Origin: Delphinapterus leucas
Lineage: Eukaryota; Chordata; Mammalia; Artiodactyla; Monodontidae
Assembly: GCF_002288925.2 (NCBI RefSeq)
Contig: NW_022097996.1
Span: 5,320,800 to 5,384,799 of the forward strand
DNA length: 64,000 nt
Direction of reading: 5' to 3'
Shown here: positions 13,029-23,180 of the stretch, in pieces
Layout of the letters: every line of letters begins with the position of its first letter
Numbering within the stretch: the stretch's first letter is position 1
The notes under the pieces: model-generated
The model's input: only the letters and a program-made list of their open reading frames with translations
Told to the model about the DNA's origin: nothing
Databases searched by the model: none
Program-made: the position numbers and the translations under genes

Positions 13029-13368
13029 GTCTTAGTCTCTTCAGGCTGCTGTAGCAGAAGTACCATAGACTGGGAGCTTAAACAATATTTATTTTTCACA
13101 GTTTTGGAGGGTGGGAGTGAAGATCAAGGTGACAGCAGAGTCCGTGTCTGGTGAGAGCCCGCTTCCTGGTTCACAGATGGCTGTCTTGTCACTGTGTCCT
13201 CACGTGGAGACCCCAGCCCTCTCAATCTCTTTAATAAAGGCACGAATCCCATTCATGAGGGCTCCACCTCATGACCTCCCAAAGGCCCCATTTCCAAATA
13301 TCACACTGGGGATTGGGTTTCAACATATAAATTTGGGGAGGGACACAAACATTTAACCTACAGCAGTA
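13029..13368 (-). mobile_element. MLT1-type MaLR LTR, antisense
   Basis: The interval reads as the reverse complement of an MLT1A-like LTR. It starts 'gtcttagtctcttcaggctgctgtagc', includes 'gtctggtgagagcccgcttcctggttc' and 'catgagggctccacctcatgacc', and ends 'cacaaacatttaacctacagca'. MaLR elements are non-autonomous ERVL relatives. It is close to full length, with no internal sequence, so it is a solo LTR. It appears to split an older L2. Confidence 0.85.
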
Positions 13369-13517
13369 GGTGAACGCATGCAAGGGGTCAGTCAGTACTA
13401 TCATTTGGTGGGAGGTTGGACTCCAGGAAAGGCAGAAGGGATGGATAAAACTAGAGCCATTGGTTGGGCTCATTCACTGGACAGCTGACTAAAGAGTTTA
13501 TATTCAGTGACATAATA

Positions 13518-13676
13518 GGGGTGCCAGAATTAGCTAATGAAAACACAGGACAACCAGTCAAATTTGAATTTCAGGGAAACCTTTTTTTTTTTTTAACTGT
13601 AGGTAGGTCCCATGCAACTATGAAGTTCAACTATAACTGGGAATCCTGCAGTTTATCTGACAACCCTATAACATAG
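13518..13676. repeat. palindromic DNA-transposon remnant
   Basis: The outer ends are imperfect inverted repeats: AGGGGTGCCAGAAT near 13518 and, at the other end, ATCTGACAACCCT at about 13656-13668. The inner arms also pair loosely ('caaatttgaatttcag' against later text). This fits a non-autonomous MITE-like element of hAT or mariner type. I cannot name the family with confidence. Confidence 0.5.
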
Positions 13677-14162
13677 GCAATGGGGAGTCACTGAAGGTTG
13701 TAGAGTAGGAGAGTAGCAAACACAACCAATGCAGTGATTCAGAAACACTGCTGTGAAACCAGCAATGCATGGCTCTGAGGTAAGAGGATACTTCAGGAAA
13801 GAAGAAAAGCAGTTTGAACTCGAGTGGTAGCAGTGAAATCAGAGAAGAGGGGGAGTTTTGAAAGAAGAGTCAACAGGACCTGGCAACTAAGGAATGTAGG
13901 GTGCAAGGGAGAGGATGAACTCAGAAGCACCAGTGGTATTTAAGCCCGGGTGGCTGGAAGATCAAGGAGCCACTGGCAGAAAGGCATCAGGAAATAAAGA
14001 AACATGAGAGGAAACATAATAAGCTCCGTTGGTGACATTTTGAGTTGGAGGAGCTGGAAAACACTTGAAAGACAATGTCCAGGGTCTTGGTAGAAGTGTC
14101 AGAGCAAGAGACAGAGATCTGAGAGTTACCCGCTTAAAGATGAGAGAGCTCAAGGTCCTTTT
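13676..14162 (-). repeat. L2 LINE, ORF2 3' part, antisense
   Basis: The text 'ggggagtcactgaaggttgtagagtaggagag' and later 'gaagagtcaacaggacctggcaactaaggaatg' and 'ttttgagttggagg' follows the reverse complement of the L2 reverse transcriptase C-terminal region. It is diverged, with many indels and no open frame. It probably belongs to the L2 at 12738, separated by later insertions. Confidence 0.6.
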
Positions 14163-14396
14163 TGCTTTCTGTCTTTTTTTTTTTTTTTTTTCGGTACACA
14201 GTCCTCTCACTGTTGTGGCCTCTCCCGTTGCAGAGCACAGGCTCCAGACGCGCAGGCTCAGCAGCCATGGCTCACGGGCCCAGCCGCTCCGCGGCATGTG
14301 GGATCCTCCGGGACCGGGGCACGAACCCGTGTCCCCTGCATTGGCAGGCAGACTCTCAACCACTGCGCCACCAGGGAAGCCCTGCTTTCCGTCTTT
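14163..14396 (-). mobile_element. CHR-2 SINE, antisense, with 14-bp duplication
   Basis: Full-length CHR-2, body 14177-14382. It starts with the T tail and 'cggtacacagtcctctcactgttgtgg' and ends at the SINE head 'gccaccagggaagcc'. The target duplication TGCTTTCYGTCTTT is at 14163-14176 and 14383-14396, with one mismatch, which points to a young insertion. Confidence 0.95.
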
Positions 14397-14457
14397 ATAT
14401 TTAGCTTCTTGACATGATGCTGATCCATCTTAGGAAAAAAGAGGGTTACACCACAAT

Positions 14458-14725
14458 CTGTCCTTGTATTTCTTTTTCTTTGAAATTTTATTGGCGTATA
14501 GTTGATTTACACTGTTGGGTTAATTTCTGCTATACAGCAAAGTGACTCAGTTATCTATATATTCTTTTCCATATTCTTTTCCATCATGGTTTTTCACAGT
14601 ATATTGAATGTAGTTCCCTGTGCGACACAGTATGACCATGTTGTTTATCCATTCTGTATATAATAGTTGCATCTGCTAATCCCGAACTTCTAATCCTTCC
14701 CTCCCCACCCCCTGTCCTTGTATTT
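14458..14725 (-). mobile_element. L1 3' end, antisense, with 14-bp duplication
   Basis: The body 14472-14711 starts with T-rich text and 'attggcgtatagttgatttacactgttggg', followed by 'gttccctgtgcgacacagtatgacc', the antisense L1 3' UTR. The direct repeat CTGTCCTTGTATTT is perfect at 14458-14471 and 14712-14725. The element is truncated to about 240 bp and contains no coding sequence. Confidence 0.9.
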
Positions 14726-14799
14726 TTTATAATAAAATAGCATTGCTGTTATTTTCCAGGTGACTATTATAGTGAGCAATGTTATGTAAGAAGGAATAC

Positions 14800-15008
14800 T
14801 GAGCTTTGGGGTTAGACCAATAGAGATTCAAATCCCAACTTTTCTCCCCCAGACTGTGTGACTTCCTACACCATTACTTAGCTTCTCTGACCCTTAGTTT
14901 CCTTACTTGCATAACGTGTACTCATAAATTTTAATAAGGAGTAAATGAGCTTTTATAGACGAAAGGCTCGGCCTAGTACCTGTCACATGTAACTGCTCAA
15001 TAAACAGC
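14800..15008 (+). repeat. MIR SINE, sense
   Basis: MIR in the sense direction: 'attcaaatcccaact', then the core 'actgtgtgacttcc', 'ttagcttctctgacccttagtttcctta', and the end 'acctgtcacatgtaactgctcaataaac'. Diverged but nearly full length. Confidence 0.85.
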
Positions 15009-15922
15009 AAACTACCTGCACATATTAGTAGCTCAATGAACGACAGCTATTGCTCTTATCCTTTGATTGTTGAGGTTTTTGTTTCAATTATCAACAGTAA
15101 TCAATAAAAACCTAAGTGTACTTCAGTGTTCAGACTGCTCTATCAGGTAAAGAACTAGTTATATTTGATACACTGTACTTACAAAATTACTTATCCCACT
15201 AAAAATGTTAATTGTACACATAGACCAAACAACTCGTACAAAAGTAGAAGTGGCCAAATCAGTAAATTTTTCACTTATCTAATTGCAAATAATTTTTTAA
15301 GTGACTTTTATACTGAATAGACAACTGAAGATGTACCAAATAGTTTCCATGAATAAAGCCCCTGTCATTTCCAAAGGAACCTAAGTAGGACTATTGATCT
15401 GGTTGTAATTACTAGTGTACAGGGCAATTTTTGGCACTAAATCGTATCACCACACTAACAAGATTAAGATTTTTACCTTGCCATGGACAACTGTCTAATT
15501 ACACAAACTCCGATGTTCTGAAATGACTCTAAGTGTATATACAATATTGGCATCGACAGAAGAGATGGAACAGTATTTTGCTGACTTTCTTGTATTTTTA
15601 ATAAAATTCTGCAAAGCTTAGCTGTCAAATCAGACCAAAGGGGAAAGCTCGTAGGAGCTTCACAGGAAGAGGCCGTTTTGAAAACCCAGATATATGCATT
15701 TCTGAAAGAAACTAAAACGGCCTGAAAGGTTAGTTGAATTGAGCAACTGTGCACGATTTCTTTCCAAACATATTAAATGTCTTCAAAACCATGACATAAT
15801 CACCTGGCATGAACTCTGTTTACCAAGTGAAAATTTTGCCCAAGATAATCTAGTGAAAACAACAAATAACAGAGGTTTTCCTCATTGAGAAGTTCAATAA
15901 CATGAAACTGGAGTGAGAAAGG
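15009..15922. other. intronic stretch, nothing recognised
   Basis: AT-rich sequence without a recognisable gene, repeat or RNA. The minus-strand frame at 15473-15754 has no features that suggest a protein. Confidence 0.5.
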
Positions 15923-16146
15923 TTTGTTTTTTTTGTTTGTTTGTTTGTTTGTTTGCGGTACGCGGGCCTCTCACTGTTGTGGCCTCTCCCGCTGCAGAGC
16001 ACAGGCTCCGGACGCGCAGGCTCAGCGGCCATGGCTCACGGGCCCAGCCGCTCCGCGGCACGTGGGATCTTCCCGGACCGGGGCACGAACCCGTGTCCCC
16101 TGCATCGGCAGGCGGACTCTCAACCACTGCACCACCAGGGAAGCCC
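15923..16146 (-). mobile_element. CHR-2 SINE, antisense, with TTTG-repeat tail
   Basis: The CHR-2 body runs from 'gcggtacgcgggcctctcactg' (about 15955) to the head 'caccaccagggaagccc' at 16146. The tail is not plain T but a (TTTG) run, about 15926-15954, so the original A-tail has become (CAAA)n on the SINE strand. No clear target duplication was found. Confidence 0.93.
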
Positions 16147-17009
16147 AGCTACTCTTTTTTAAGTGCAGCTCAGTAAAGAGGATAAAACAAGTTACTGGGG
16201 ATATTGTCACGAAGTCTTCCTCACGGGGCACCTTCATCAGTAGAACTAATATTAAGCATACTTTAGTCCACTTTGAACCCTTCTCCGCGCCTTTCTTTCT
16301 CTCATATTGGTAATTGACTTCCACAGAAGTCTGTTTTCCTCCGTGATGATTTGTAAATTGCTGTTTTCTCTCTCACCAAGTACTTTGAATCATCATTTTC
16401 TTGGAGGAATCAACATTTTTCTGGCCATGTTCAAAGGGTGGCCCTTAGACCACCGGCATCAGAACCTCTTGGCATGTTTGTTAAAAAGATAGATTTCTGG
16501 GCCCTTTCCAGATCTACTGTGTACAGATTTCTACAGGATGAGTTCAGAATCGCTGAGTGAATTTTTAAGCACCCTAAAGTTTGATCATCAATATTCTATA
16601 GGCTAAGAGACAGGAAGAGTGGATTCAACTGCTTTTGGCAAAAATCACTTCGTACTTAAGTGGAATCAGAAAATTCAGCACCATGTATGCAGAAATCTGG
16701 AGTCTTTGAAATGTAAATACCCGGGAATATAACTCTCTCTACCCTAGCACCTTTGGAACTCATGCATGTGTCTATCTAGCGATGTGACCATTTTGCTTTT
16801 GGGGTGATAAGTTTTTAAAAGTTAGCTACAGATCTACTTCCCACGGTATGTGAGATGTTTCCAGAAGTGAGAGCAAACAGTCTCCAACTTTATAGCATAT
16901 AAGGCTCAGGAGGCTGGGGCTTTTTATAGGAACACTGAGAAATTCAAGAAACAGTTATTTCCCTGTAGTTTCATTGGCCTATTTCTCTCTTCTTACGCCA
17001 AAACCACTG
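16147..17009. other. intronic stretch with MER3-like fragment
   Basis: About 16435-16600 ('catcagaacctcttggcatgtttgttaaaaag', 'gggccctttccagatctactg', 'caccctaaagtttgatcatca') resembles the palindromic hAT-Charlie element MER3. The rest of the interval shows no gene or repeat that I can name. Confidence 0.45.
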
Positions 17010-17147
17010 ACTTGATTACTATAGTTTAACAGCACGTCTTGAAACTAGGTAACACAAATCTTCCAACTTGGTTCTTCTTCAAGATTGTCTTTTCTGCTTT
17101 GGATTCTTTGCCTTTCCATATAAACTTTAGAATGAGTTTACATTTCC

Positions 17148-17771
17148 TGTGGTAGGCTGGGTAAAGGCCCTCAAAGACATTCAGGTCCTAATGCCTGGAA
17201 CCTGGGAATGTTACCTTACACGGCAAAAGAGACTTTGCCGCTGTGATCAACCTAAGGATCTTGCCTGGAGAGATGATGGTGGATTATCCAAGTGGGCCAT
17301 AAATATAATAACACGTGTTCTTTTTTTTTTTTTTTTTTTTAATGAGGAGTTAGGGGCTCTGGTTTTCTGTTCTACTCTGTTGTTCCTCCAACACCTGTAT
17401 TTTATTAGGTATAGTTTGTTCTCTTGTATGCTTTTTGTTTTAGATGAATAACACGTGTTCTTAAAAGAGGGAGGTAGGGGGCTATTTGACTACAGAAAAT
17501 GGAAAAGGCAATGTGACAACAGGACAGAGATTGGAAGATATGGCCACAAGCCAAGGAAAGCTGGGAGCCAACAGGAGCTGCACAGAGCAAGGATCAGGCC
17601 ATCCCCCGGCACCTGCCGAAGGAACTGGCCCTATCAACATCCATCTTGATTTCAGTCCTATTCCATTCATTTCAGACTTCTGGCCTCTAGAACTAGAAGA
17701 TAATAAACTGTGTTATTTTAAGCCGTTAAGTTTGTGGTAATTTGTTACAGCAGCAATAGGAATGTAATGCA
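17148..17771 (+). mobile_element. MLT1-type MaLR LTR, sense, interrupted
   Basis: It starts TGTGGTAGGCTGGGTAAAGG and ends 'ttgttacagcagcaataggaatgtaatgca'. Internal landmarks are 'ttaccttacacggcaaaagagactttgc', 'ggattatccaagtgggcc' and 'gacttctggcctctagaactagaagataataaac'. It lies inside an older antisense L1 and is itself interrupted by a short retrocopy at 17321-17446. Confidence 0.85.
17307..17460 (-). mobile_element. short poly(A) retrocopy of unidentified RNA, 14-bp duplication
   Basis: A 126-bp insert (17321-17446) interrupts the MLT1 LTR. On the minus strand it begins CATCTAAAACAAAAAGC and ends GCCCCTAACTCCTCATT followed by about 20 A. It is bounded by the perfect direct repeat AATAACACGTGTTC at 17307-17320 and 17447-17460. 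The tail plus duplication are the signature of L1-mediated retroposition. An AATAAA hexamer lies in the body about 65 bases before the tail, too far for the normal signal. I do not recognise the source; it is not CHR, MIR or the L1 3' end. Confidence 0.8.
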
Positions 17772-17861
17772 CATTCTACTTTTTAAAGAACACTATTGGA
17801 GCTTTGATTGAGATTGTGTTGAATCTGTAGTTCAATCAGGGGATAATTGATTCTTTTTTTT

Positions 17862-18333
17862 GTCAGGTTATACTCCATTTATATTGCCTCTATTGCCTAT
17901 GTGAGCTTATTGGATACCTAATAGTCTGTACCCCTTACTCCCCTGCCCCTGTATTGCCCCTCCCCTCTTCTCTCTCCGCACTGGTAACCACTAGTTTATT
18001 CTATCTGTGAGTCTGCTTTTTTGTTATATTCACTAGTTTGCTGCATTTTTTAGATTCCATGTATAAATTGAATCCTTCAGTATTTATCTTTCTCTGACTC
18101 ATTTCACTTAGCATAATACCCACCAGGTCCATCATGTTCTCTCAGATGACAAGATTTCATCCTCTTTTATGGCTGGATCGTATTCCATTGTATATATGCA
18201 CCATGTCTTCTTTATCCATTCATCCACTGATGGACACTTAGGTTGCTTCCATATCTTGGCAACTGTAAATGATGCTGCTATGAATATTGGGGTGCACATA
18301 TCTTTTCAAATTAGAGTTTTTAAACAATAGTAA
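17862..18333 (-). mobile_element. L1 3' UTR and ORF2 end, antisense
   Basis: The antisense L1 3' end is seen from 'gtcaggttatactcc' through 'gtattgcccctcccc', 'ggtaaccactagtttattctatctg', 'ttccattgtatatatgcaccatg' and 'tgatggacacttaggttgcttcc', ending near 'tcttttcaaattagagttttt'. It sits between two pieces of an older L1, so it was probably inserted into it. I did not find a clean target duplication. Confidence 0.8.
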
Positions 18334-18550
18334 GTCTTCCGATCCTTGAATGTAGCATCTCCACTTATTTAAATCCTCTTTAGTTTTTCTGAGCAAGGTT
18401 CCATAGTACATAAGTACATAAGTACTTATGTACATAGTACATAAGTCCTGCACATCTTTCATTAAATTTATTTCTACGTATCTGGTGGTTTTGATGCTAT
18501 TGTAAATAGAATTTCATTACCTTATTTTCTAGTCTTTTTTCTCATCTATA

Positions 18551-20581
18551 AAAATACAATAGATTTTTCTATTGACCTCATGTACTCAGATCCCGGATCT
18601 TCTCTTTTAATGAAGCTCAATGAAGGCATAAATTAAAGATTAAAAGGCTGCAAAGAATTTCCTCCCCTAGGCAACCGGAAATTCACACCTAATTCTAGTT
18701 CCCTGGAAATTCTACACTTATTTGACCATCTCTTTAAATCTATCCATCTGAAATCTTTTTACGTCAAGCTCTAATTCAGATCTTATTGAGACAGAGCTGA
18801 ACAGCATATCAGCAGTTCTGAGGAGAGGTCTTTAGCGGCCGGAAGGCTGATGTAGCAGGTTCGATTCAGATCATGATTATGTTTCAAGAGTGATGCAAGG
18901 GATTTGAGATGTTTAAGAAGAGATGGCTTCTCAGCAATAAGGCATCCTTTAGCTAATCACCACTAATTTGTAACTGTCAATTACCCTGCGTCTTGGGCTC
19001 TGTCCTTGGAGATGCTTGTGACATTTTTTTTTTCCAGTTCATGCATAACAAGCCCTTCAAAAAGTCAGCGTGTCTCATCATTGTACTTTTTCCTCTGAAA
19101 TCATAATAATGGGGAAGTACACTCTTCTTTCTCATTAAGCACACACTTTCCTTCAAGTTCCTAAGTTGGAAGATTGCTTTTTTTCTTCCTTCTGATTTGT
19201 ACCCTTTCTGGTGACAGTTTAATGAATGAACTAGCATGAAGGCTAATCTTAACTCACAAAAACTGGGGTAGGTGTACTTAGTCCCAGATGTTGAGCCCTC
19301 TGAAAACAGTTTTTATTTTTTCCTTTTTCTTTTAGGATGCTGGGGGGATGAGGGAAAGTAGGGAGGGAGGGAGGAGACAGATCCTACAAATAATGCAGTC
19401 CCCATCGCAAACGTCTATGCCTGTAGCGTGAGGACTTTCCCCCTCTTTTATGCATACCTGTTGAACTGATGACACCTGTCCTATGAAAAAGACAGGAAAG
19501 CAGAGGTTTGGCGATACTTAATTCCCTGACAGATTCAAACTTACACATCTAAGAAGTCACAAGAGTGTTTCCAGCAGAGTTTCAGAGGTGCTGGGTCATA
19601 GACCAATAGAAATCAGTTCCCCAAACTCATTTGGATTATTCACAGTCCCACCGCTAGTCCATATCTGACTCTCTTCAAGAGGATAAGTCATTCTTTTCTC
19701 AAAGGGAAGTTCAGTATTTCGTATATACCTATTATTATTGGTCAATGCTTATGCATATATGTGTGCACCTGAGTGTTTGCCCTGTCAATATCTCTCACGA
19801 GAGATTACAAAAGTAAAAAGAATCTTTTTAAAAATTTCCTATTTATTAAGGCAAGATGGGTCAAAAAATAAGGGTAGAATTAAGAGAGGGCTATGGTCAA
19901 GTAGACGGGCCTCTGGGGGTATATCATTTCACCTTTATGTTAGGTGCTGGAATTTATTAGGGGCCAGAGGAGCAAACACATCCCAAAGATGCAGGCCTGA
20001 GAGAGGAATTAGTATTCAGTATTTCAAAAGTGATAAATTACATATTTCAAGTGTATCAAATATTTGAATATATATGAATTTGGAAATATTATATTTTTAA
20101 ACCTGCATATGAACAAATGCACGCCCATGATCAAATTTCAAGAGGGAAAGGAGTTTATATGGTGAAAATAAGTTTCTTTCCCTATACTGTCACCCAATCC
20201 CTCAGTTTCTCTCTCTGAAGGCCACCACTCTTGCTAGTTTCTTCTGTCCTACCCAAGATTAAAGAGTCTAGAAAAATGAATCCCTCAAGAATGCTACGTA
20301 TCTATCTGCAGCCACATAGACTGTTCGAGATACACATTTCATGGCATTTTCTGTGAATTAAGCTGATCGGTAGGGCTGTATGGCAAGATTCATGGCCCAC
20401 TGTGTCTGCTGCCCCTCAGAGAGATGGGGAAGGGTCGTGACGGGTCGACCCACCAGTATTATTATATTAATATTACAAAGCTAATTGTCTAGAAAGTTTT
20501 TGTAAAAACGTGCTGATATGGATGTCACACTTGTTTCCCTTTATTCTCAGCTGTAATTCAGATATGATTTTAATATTCATT
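18551..20581. other. intronic stretch, nothing recognised
   Basis: About 2 kb of mixed AT-rich sequence. No gene, RNA or nameable repeat was seen. A purine-rich GGGA-type run lies near 19348-19378. Confidence 0.5.
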
Positions 20582-20807
20582 TAGCTTTCTTTTTTTTTTT
20601 TTTTCCTGCGGTACGCGGGCCTCTCACTGCTGTGGCCTCTCCCGTTGCGGAGCACAGGCTCCGGACGCACAGGCTCAGTGGCCATGGCTCACGGGCCCAG
20701 CTGCTCCGCGGCATGTGGGATCTTCCCGGACCGAGGCACAAACCCGTGTCCCCTGCATCGGCAGGCGGACTCTCAACCACTGCGCCACCAGGGAAGCCCT
20801 AGCTTTC
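20582..20807 (-). mobile_element. CHR-2 SINE, antisense, with 8-bp duplication
   Basis: Full-length CHR-2 body 20590-20799, starting with a T tail and 'gcggtacgcgggcctctcactg' and ending 'gccaccagggaagccc'. TAGCTTTC is repeated at 20582-20589 and 20800-20807. Confidence 0.95.
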
Positions 20808-21730
20808 ATTTTAATAGTCTGAATTAACTGGCTAAACCCATACCCTGCTGGAAACTCAGACTTACTCCTTCTCCCAAACCCCTACTTCATAGATCTGCCT
20901 TCATTAAAAACTCTGTTAACCGTCACCCTTATCAGTTCATTTAGTGCTAGGCTGGTAGACTGCACTCAGTTGCTAGGTTGCTTGTACGGTGCCGGGGCTG
21001 CCCCTGCGGCTGCTCTTCTGTTGCCATAAAGAGGGGCAGGCAGACCTGCCCACCCACTGGGCTTTGAGTTCAGCCTTTCTTGTCTCGTTTGCTGAACTCA
21101 TCACTGATGGAAATAAAACTTATTTTTCTCCATTGAGTGCTTCCAGGTTTCCCCTTACCTGTCTTCCTCCTGACAAATGGCCTGTTATTTGAAGCTGTAA
21201 CTACTGATCATTAGCCGTCCTGGGGGGACAGAGCTGTTGTGCAGTAAGGAGTCATCCATCCTCCGGGGTGAGCAGTGTTGGTGCTCCACAATGCACAGCC
21301 CAAGGGGCGGATGCATTGGTAGAGCCCAGACGTCTCAGCGGCCACGTCAAGCAGACCAGCTGGGCCTCTTTCAAACACAGAGGGACCTCAAAACTCAATT
21401 GAACAGTATGTCCCATGCTTAAAGGCAACAAGGCAGAGAACTAACAGAAATAAGGCGTTGAGGCTTACATAGCTGTGGTGCTTGGTTGGTACGAGTGACG
21501 TGATATTGCAATTATCCACACTGGCATCATGAATAACAATTTTAAAGTGTCGAGATGGCTAAAGAGACATCTCCAGGCCTCAGGATTTTTAGTAACTTCA
21601 AACCATTATGTTGCAAGACAATTCAACCAGCCAAATCTCATTTGCTTTATTTTTTAAACTGAACTGGTTGCTTAAAAATTTTAAACCTGCAAATTGCTAT
21701 TTTTAAAATGACTTCAATGCATGGAATCTT
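20808..21730. other. intronic stretch, possible repeat at 20950-21240
   Basis: No gene was recognised. About 20950-21240 is GC-richer, has an AATAAA hexamer in 'ggaaataaaacttattt', and could be part of an LTR, but I see no ends or duplication to support that. Confidence 0.4.
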
Positions 21731-22295
21731 TGTAGGGAAAGAGAACTAATTTTTCCTCTACCCTTCTAGGTTCTTGGCTGAGACACTCCCTATAACAAAA
21801 TAGATTAACAGGAGAAAAATTAATTTAATTTTGGCCCCAAAGACATGAAGCCCAAAGAAGTGACCAAAGCAGACAGCTTTTATGCCTTCTAGATAAAGAA
21901 ACAATAAGTTTGTGAAGAATTTACAAGACAAAGAAGTGTGAGTTTGGGGTAGGAAATTAGTGAAGAAGAAACAGGGTTCGTTTATATAGTCTTCTTTGCC
22001 CTGAGTTTCCTATCTCTGGTGATAAGAATGTCTCTCCACTTCCTGGTCCAGGGAGGATACTTTCCACGTGGAAGATTTATTCCCTGCTTTCAGGGGGAAA
22101 AAGGAGAGTCAGAGTGTCCTTCTTGTACTGGCTGTTTCTTAAGTACCTTTAATTCAAAATAATATACCAAAGTGGCATATTTTGGGGTGGCCTGCCCTGA
22201 ACCCCACCATCTTCATGTGGGTTATAATAGGGGAGAGAGAAACATAAGATGGTGAAACTTTCCTGTCCAAATTTTTACCCAGATTTAACCAAAAA
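21731..22295 (-). mobile_element. probable endogenous retroviral LTR, antisense
   Basis: On the minus strand this has LTR-like order: a CTATATAAAC TATA box (complement of about 21979-21989), an ATTAAA-type signal about 150 bp downstream (about 21822-21832), then a 'ctcctgttaatc' U5-like block ending CCTACA, which begins TGTAGG at 21731 on the + strand. The other end is not fixed; 22295 is an estimate and no target duplication was found. No retroviral coding sequence adjoins it. It could instead be another old LTR class. Confidence 0.5.
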
Positions 22296-22993
22296 CTTAA
22301 AAGTTCCTAACTTCATTTATCTCTCCTTTTCAGTAGACTAAAATACTTGCAGCAAGGAGACCAAAAGAAAATCTTGAAGGCAATTCTGAAAAGAAATGAC
22401 AACCTCTAAGGATGAAAAGGCATATTATTTCAGTTAAAAAGAAAGATTCTGGTATTTAAGGTTTGATGTTTCTTTTCTCAGAACTTCACTACCTAGCAGC
22501 TTAAAAAAAAGAAAATCCAAGAATAAACCTGAACCTTCCTTCCATGACAAGCCTCAAAATTGTTTGATTAACGGCGCACGCTGTCATAAGGGGATGCCTA
22601 ATTATGCACCCATGTTTCACTCATTATGTAAAGAAGTAATGGCCTGGCACATTCATTTGAGGACAGAGAAATGAATGCCCTTTAATAAGATATATGTCTC
22701 CCACATTTCCTTCCCTCCTTCCCCAAGTAAGCTTCAAAACGTGCTTGCTTTAGCTCCGCGATGGGGGAGAATTCCCTGTAAATTCTATCCTGCAGCAGGA
22801 CATTGTTTACTGCTACAAATGACCACGCCAAAGATTGTCTGAAGTAGCTTTAAGAAAACCGTTCTCCACTGTCACAATTGCTGTCAGTAAATGTTAGTGA
22901 TTGTAACTCTTTACAGATGGGCTTTCGGCAGCTTTAACCCGCCGTGGACTACAAGTCTGTCTATTGCAAGCTTTCCAAAAAGAAATGCACTTA
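22296..22993. other. repeat-poor intronic stretch
   Basis: No gene and no nameable repeat. The sequence is of balanced composition with few runs, especially 22560-22860, which makes it a candidate for conserved non-coding sequence. This cannot be shown from one genome. Confidence 0.4.
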
Positions 22994-23180
22994 CGTGGGC
23001 CTCTCACTGTTGTGGCCCTTCCCGTTGCGGAGCACAGGCTCCGGACGCGCAGGCTCAGCGGCCATGGCTCATGGGCCCAGCCGCCCCGCGGCATGTGGGA
23101 TCTTCCCAGACCGGGGCACGAACCCGTGTCCCCTGCATCGGCAGGCGGACTCTCCACCACTGCGCCACCAGGGAAGCCCT
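22994..23180 (-). mobile_element. CHR-2 SINE, antisense, tail missing
   Basis: CHR-2 body from 'cgtgggcctctcactgttgtgg' to 'gccaccagggaagccct'. The 3' tail and the CGTACCGC segment beside it are gone, replaced directly by unique sequence, so the copy is truncated at its 3' end or was inserted without a normal tail. No duplication was found. Confidence 0.92.

Larger units (their letters stand above)
17010..18550 (-). mobile_element. old L1 ORF2 remnant, antisense, split by later insertions
   Basis: Three pieces line up in order as antisense L1 ORF2: 17010-17147 ('cttgaaactaggtaacacaaatcttccaactt'), about 17772-17861 ('ttgagattgtgttgaatctgtag') and about 18334-18550 ('ttgaatgtagcatctccacttatttaaatcctc', 'ttgatgctattgtaaatag'). 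The gaps are filled by an MLT1 LTR and by a younger L1 3' end. The frame is destroyed. A 20-bp palindrome lies in the last piece at 18414-18433. Confidence 0.8.
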
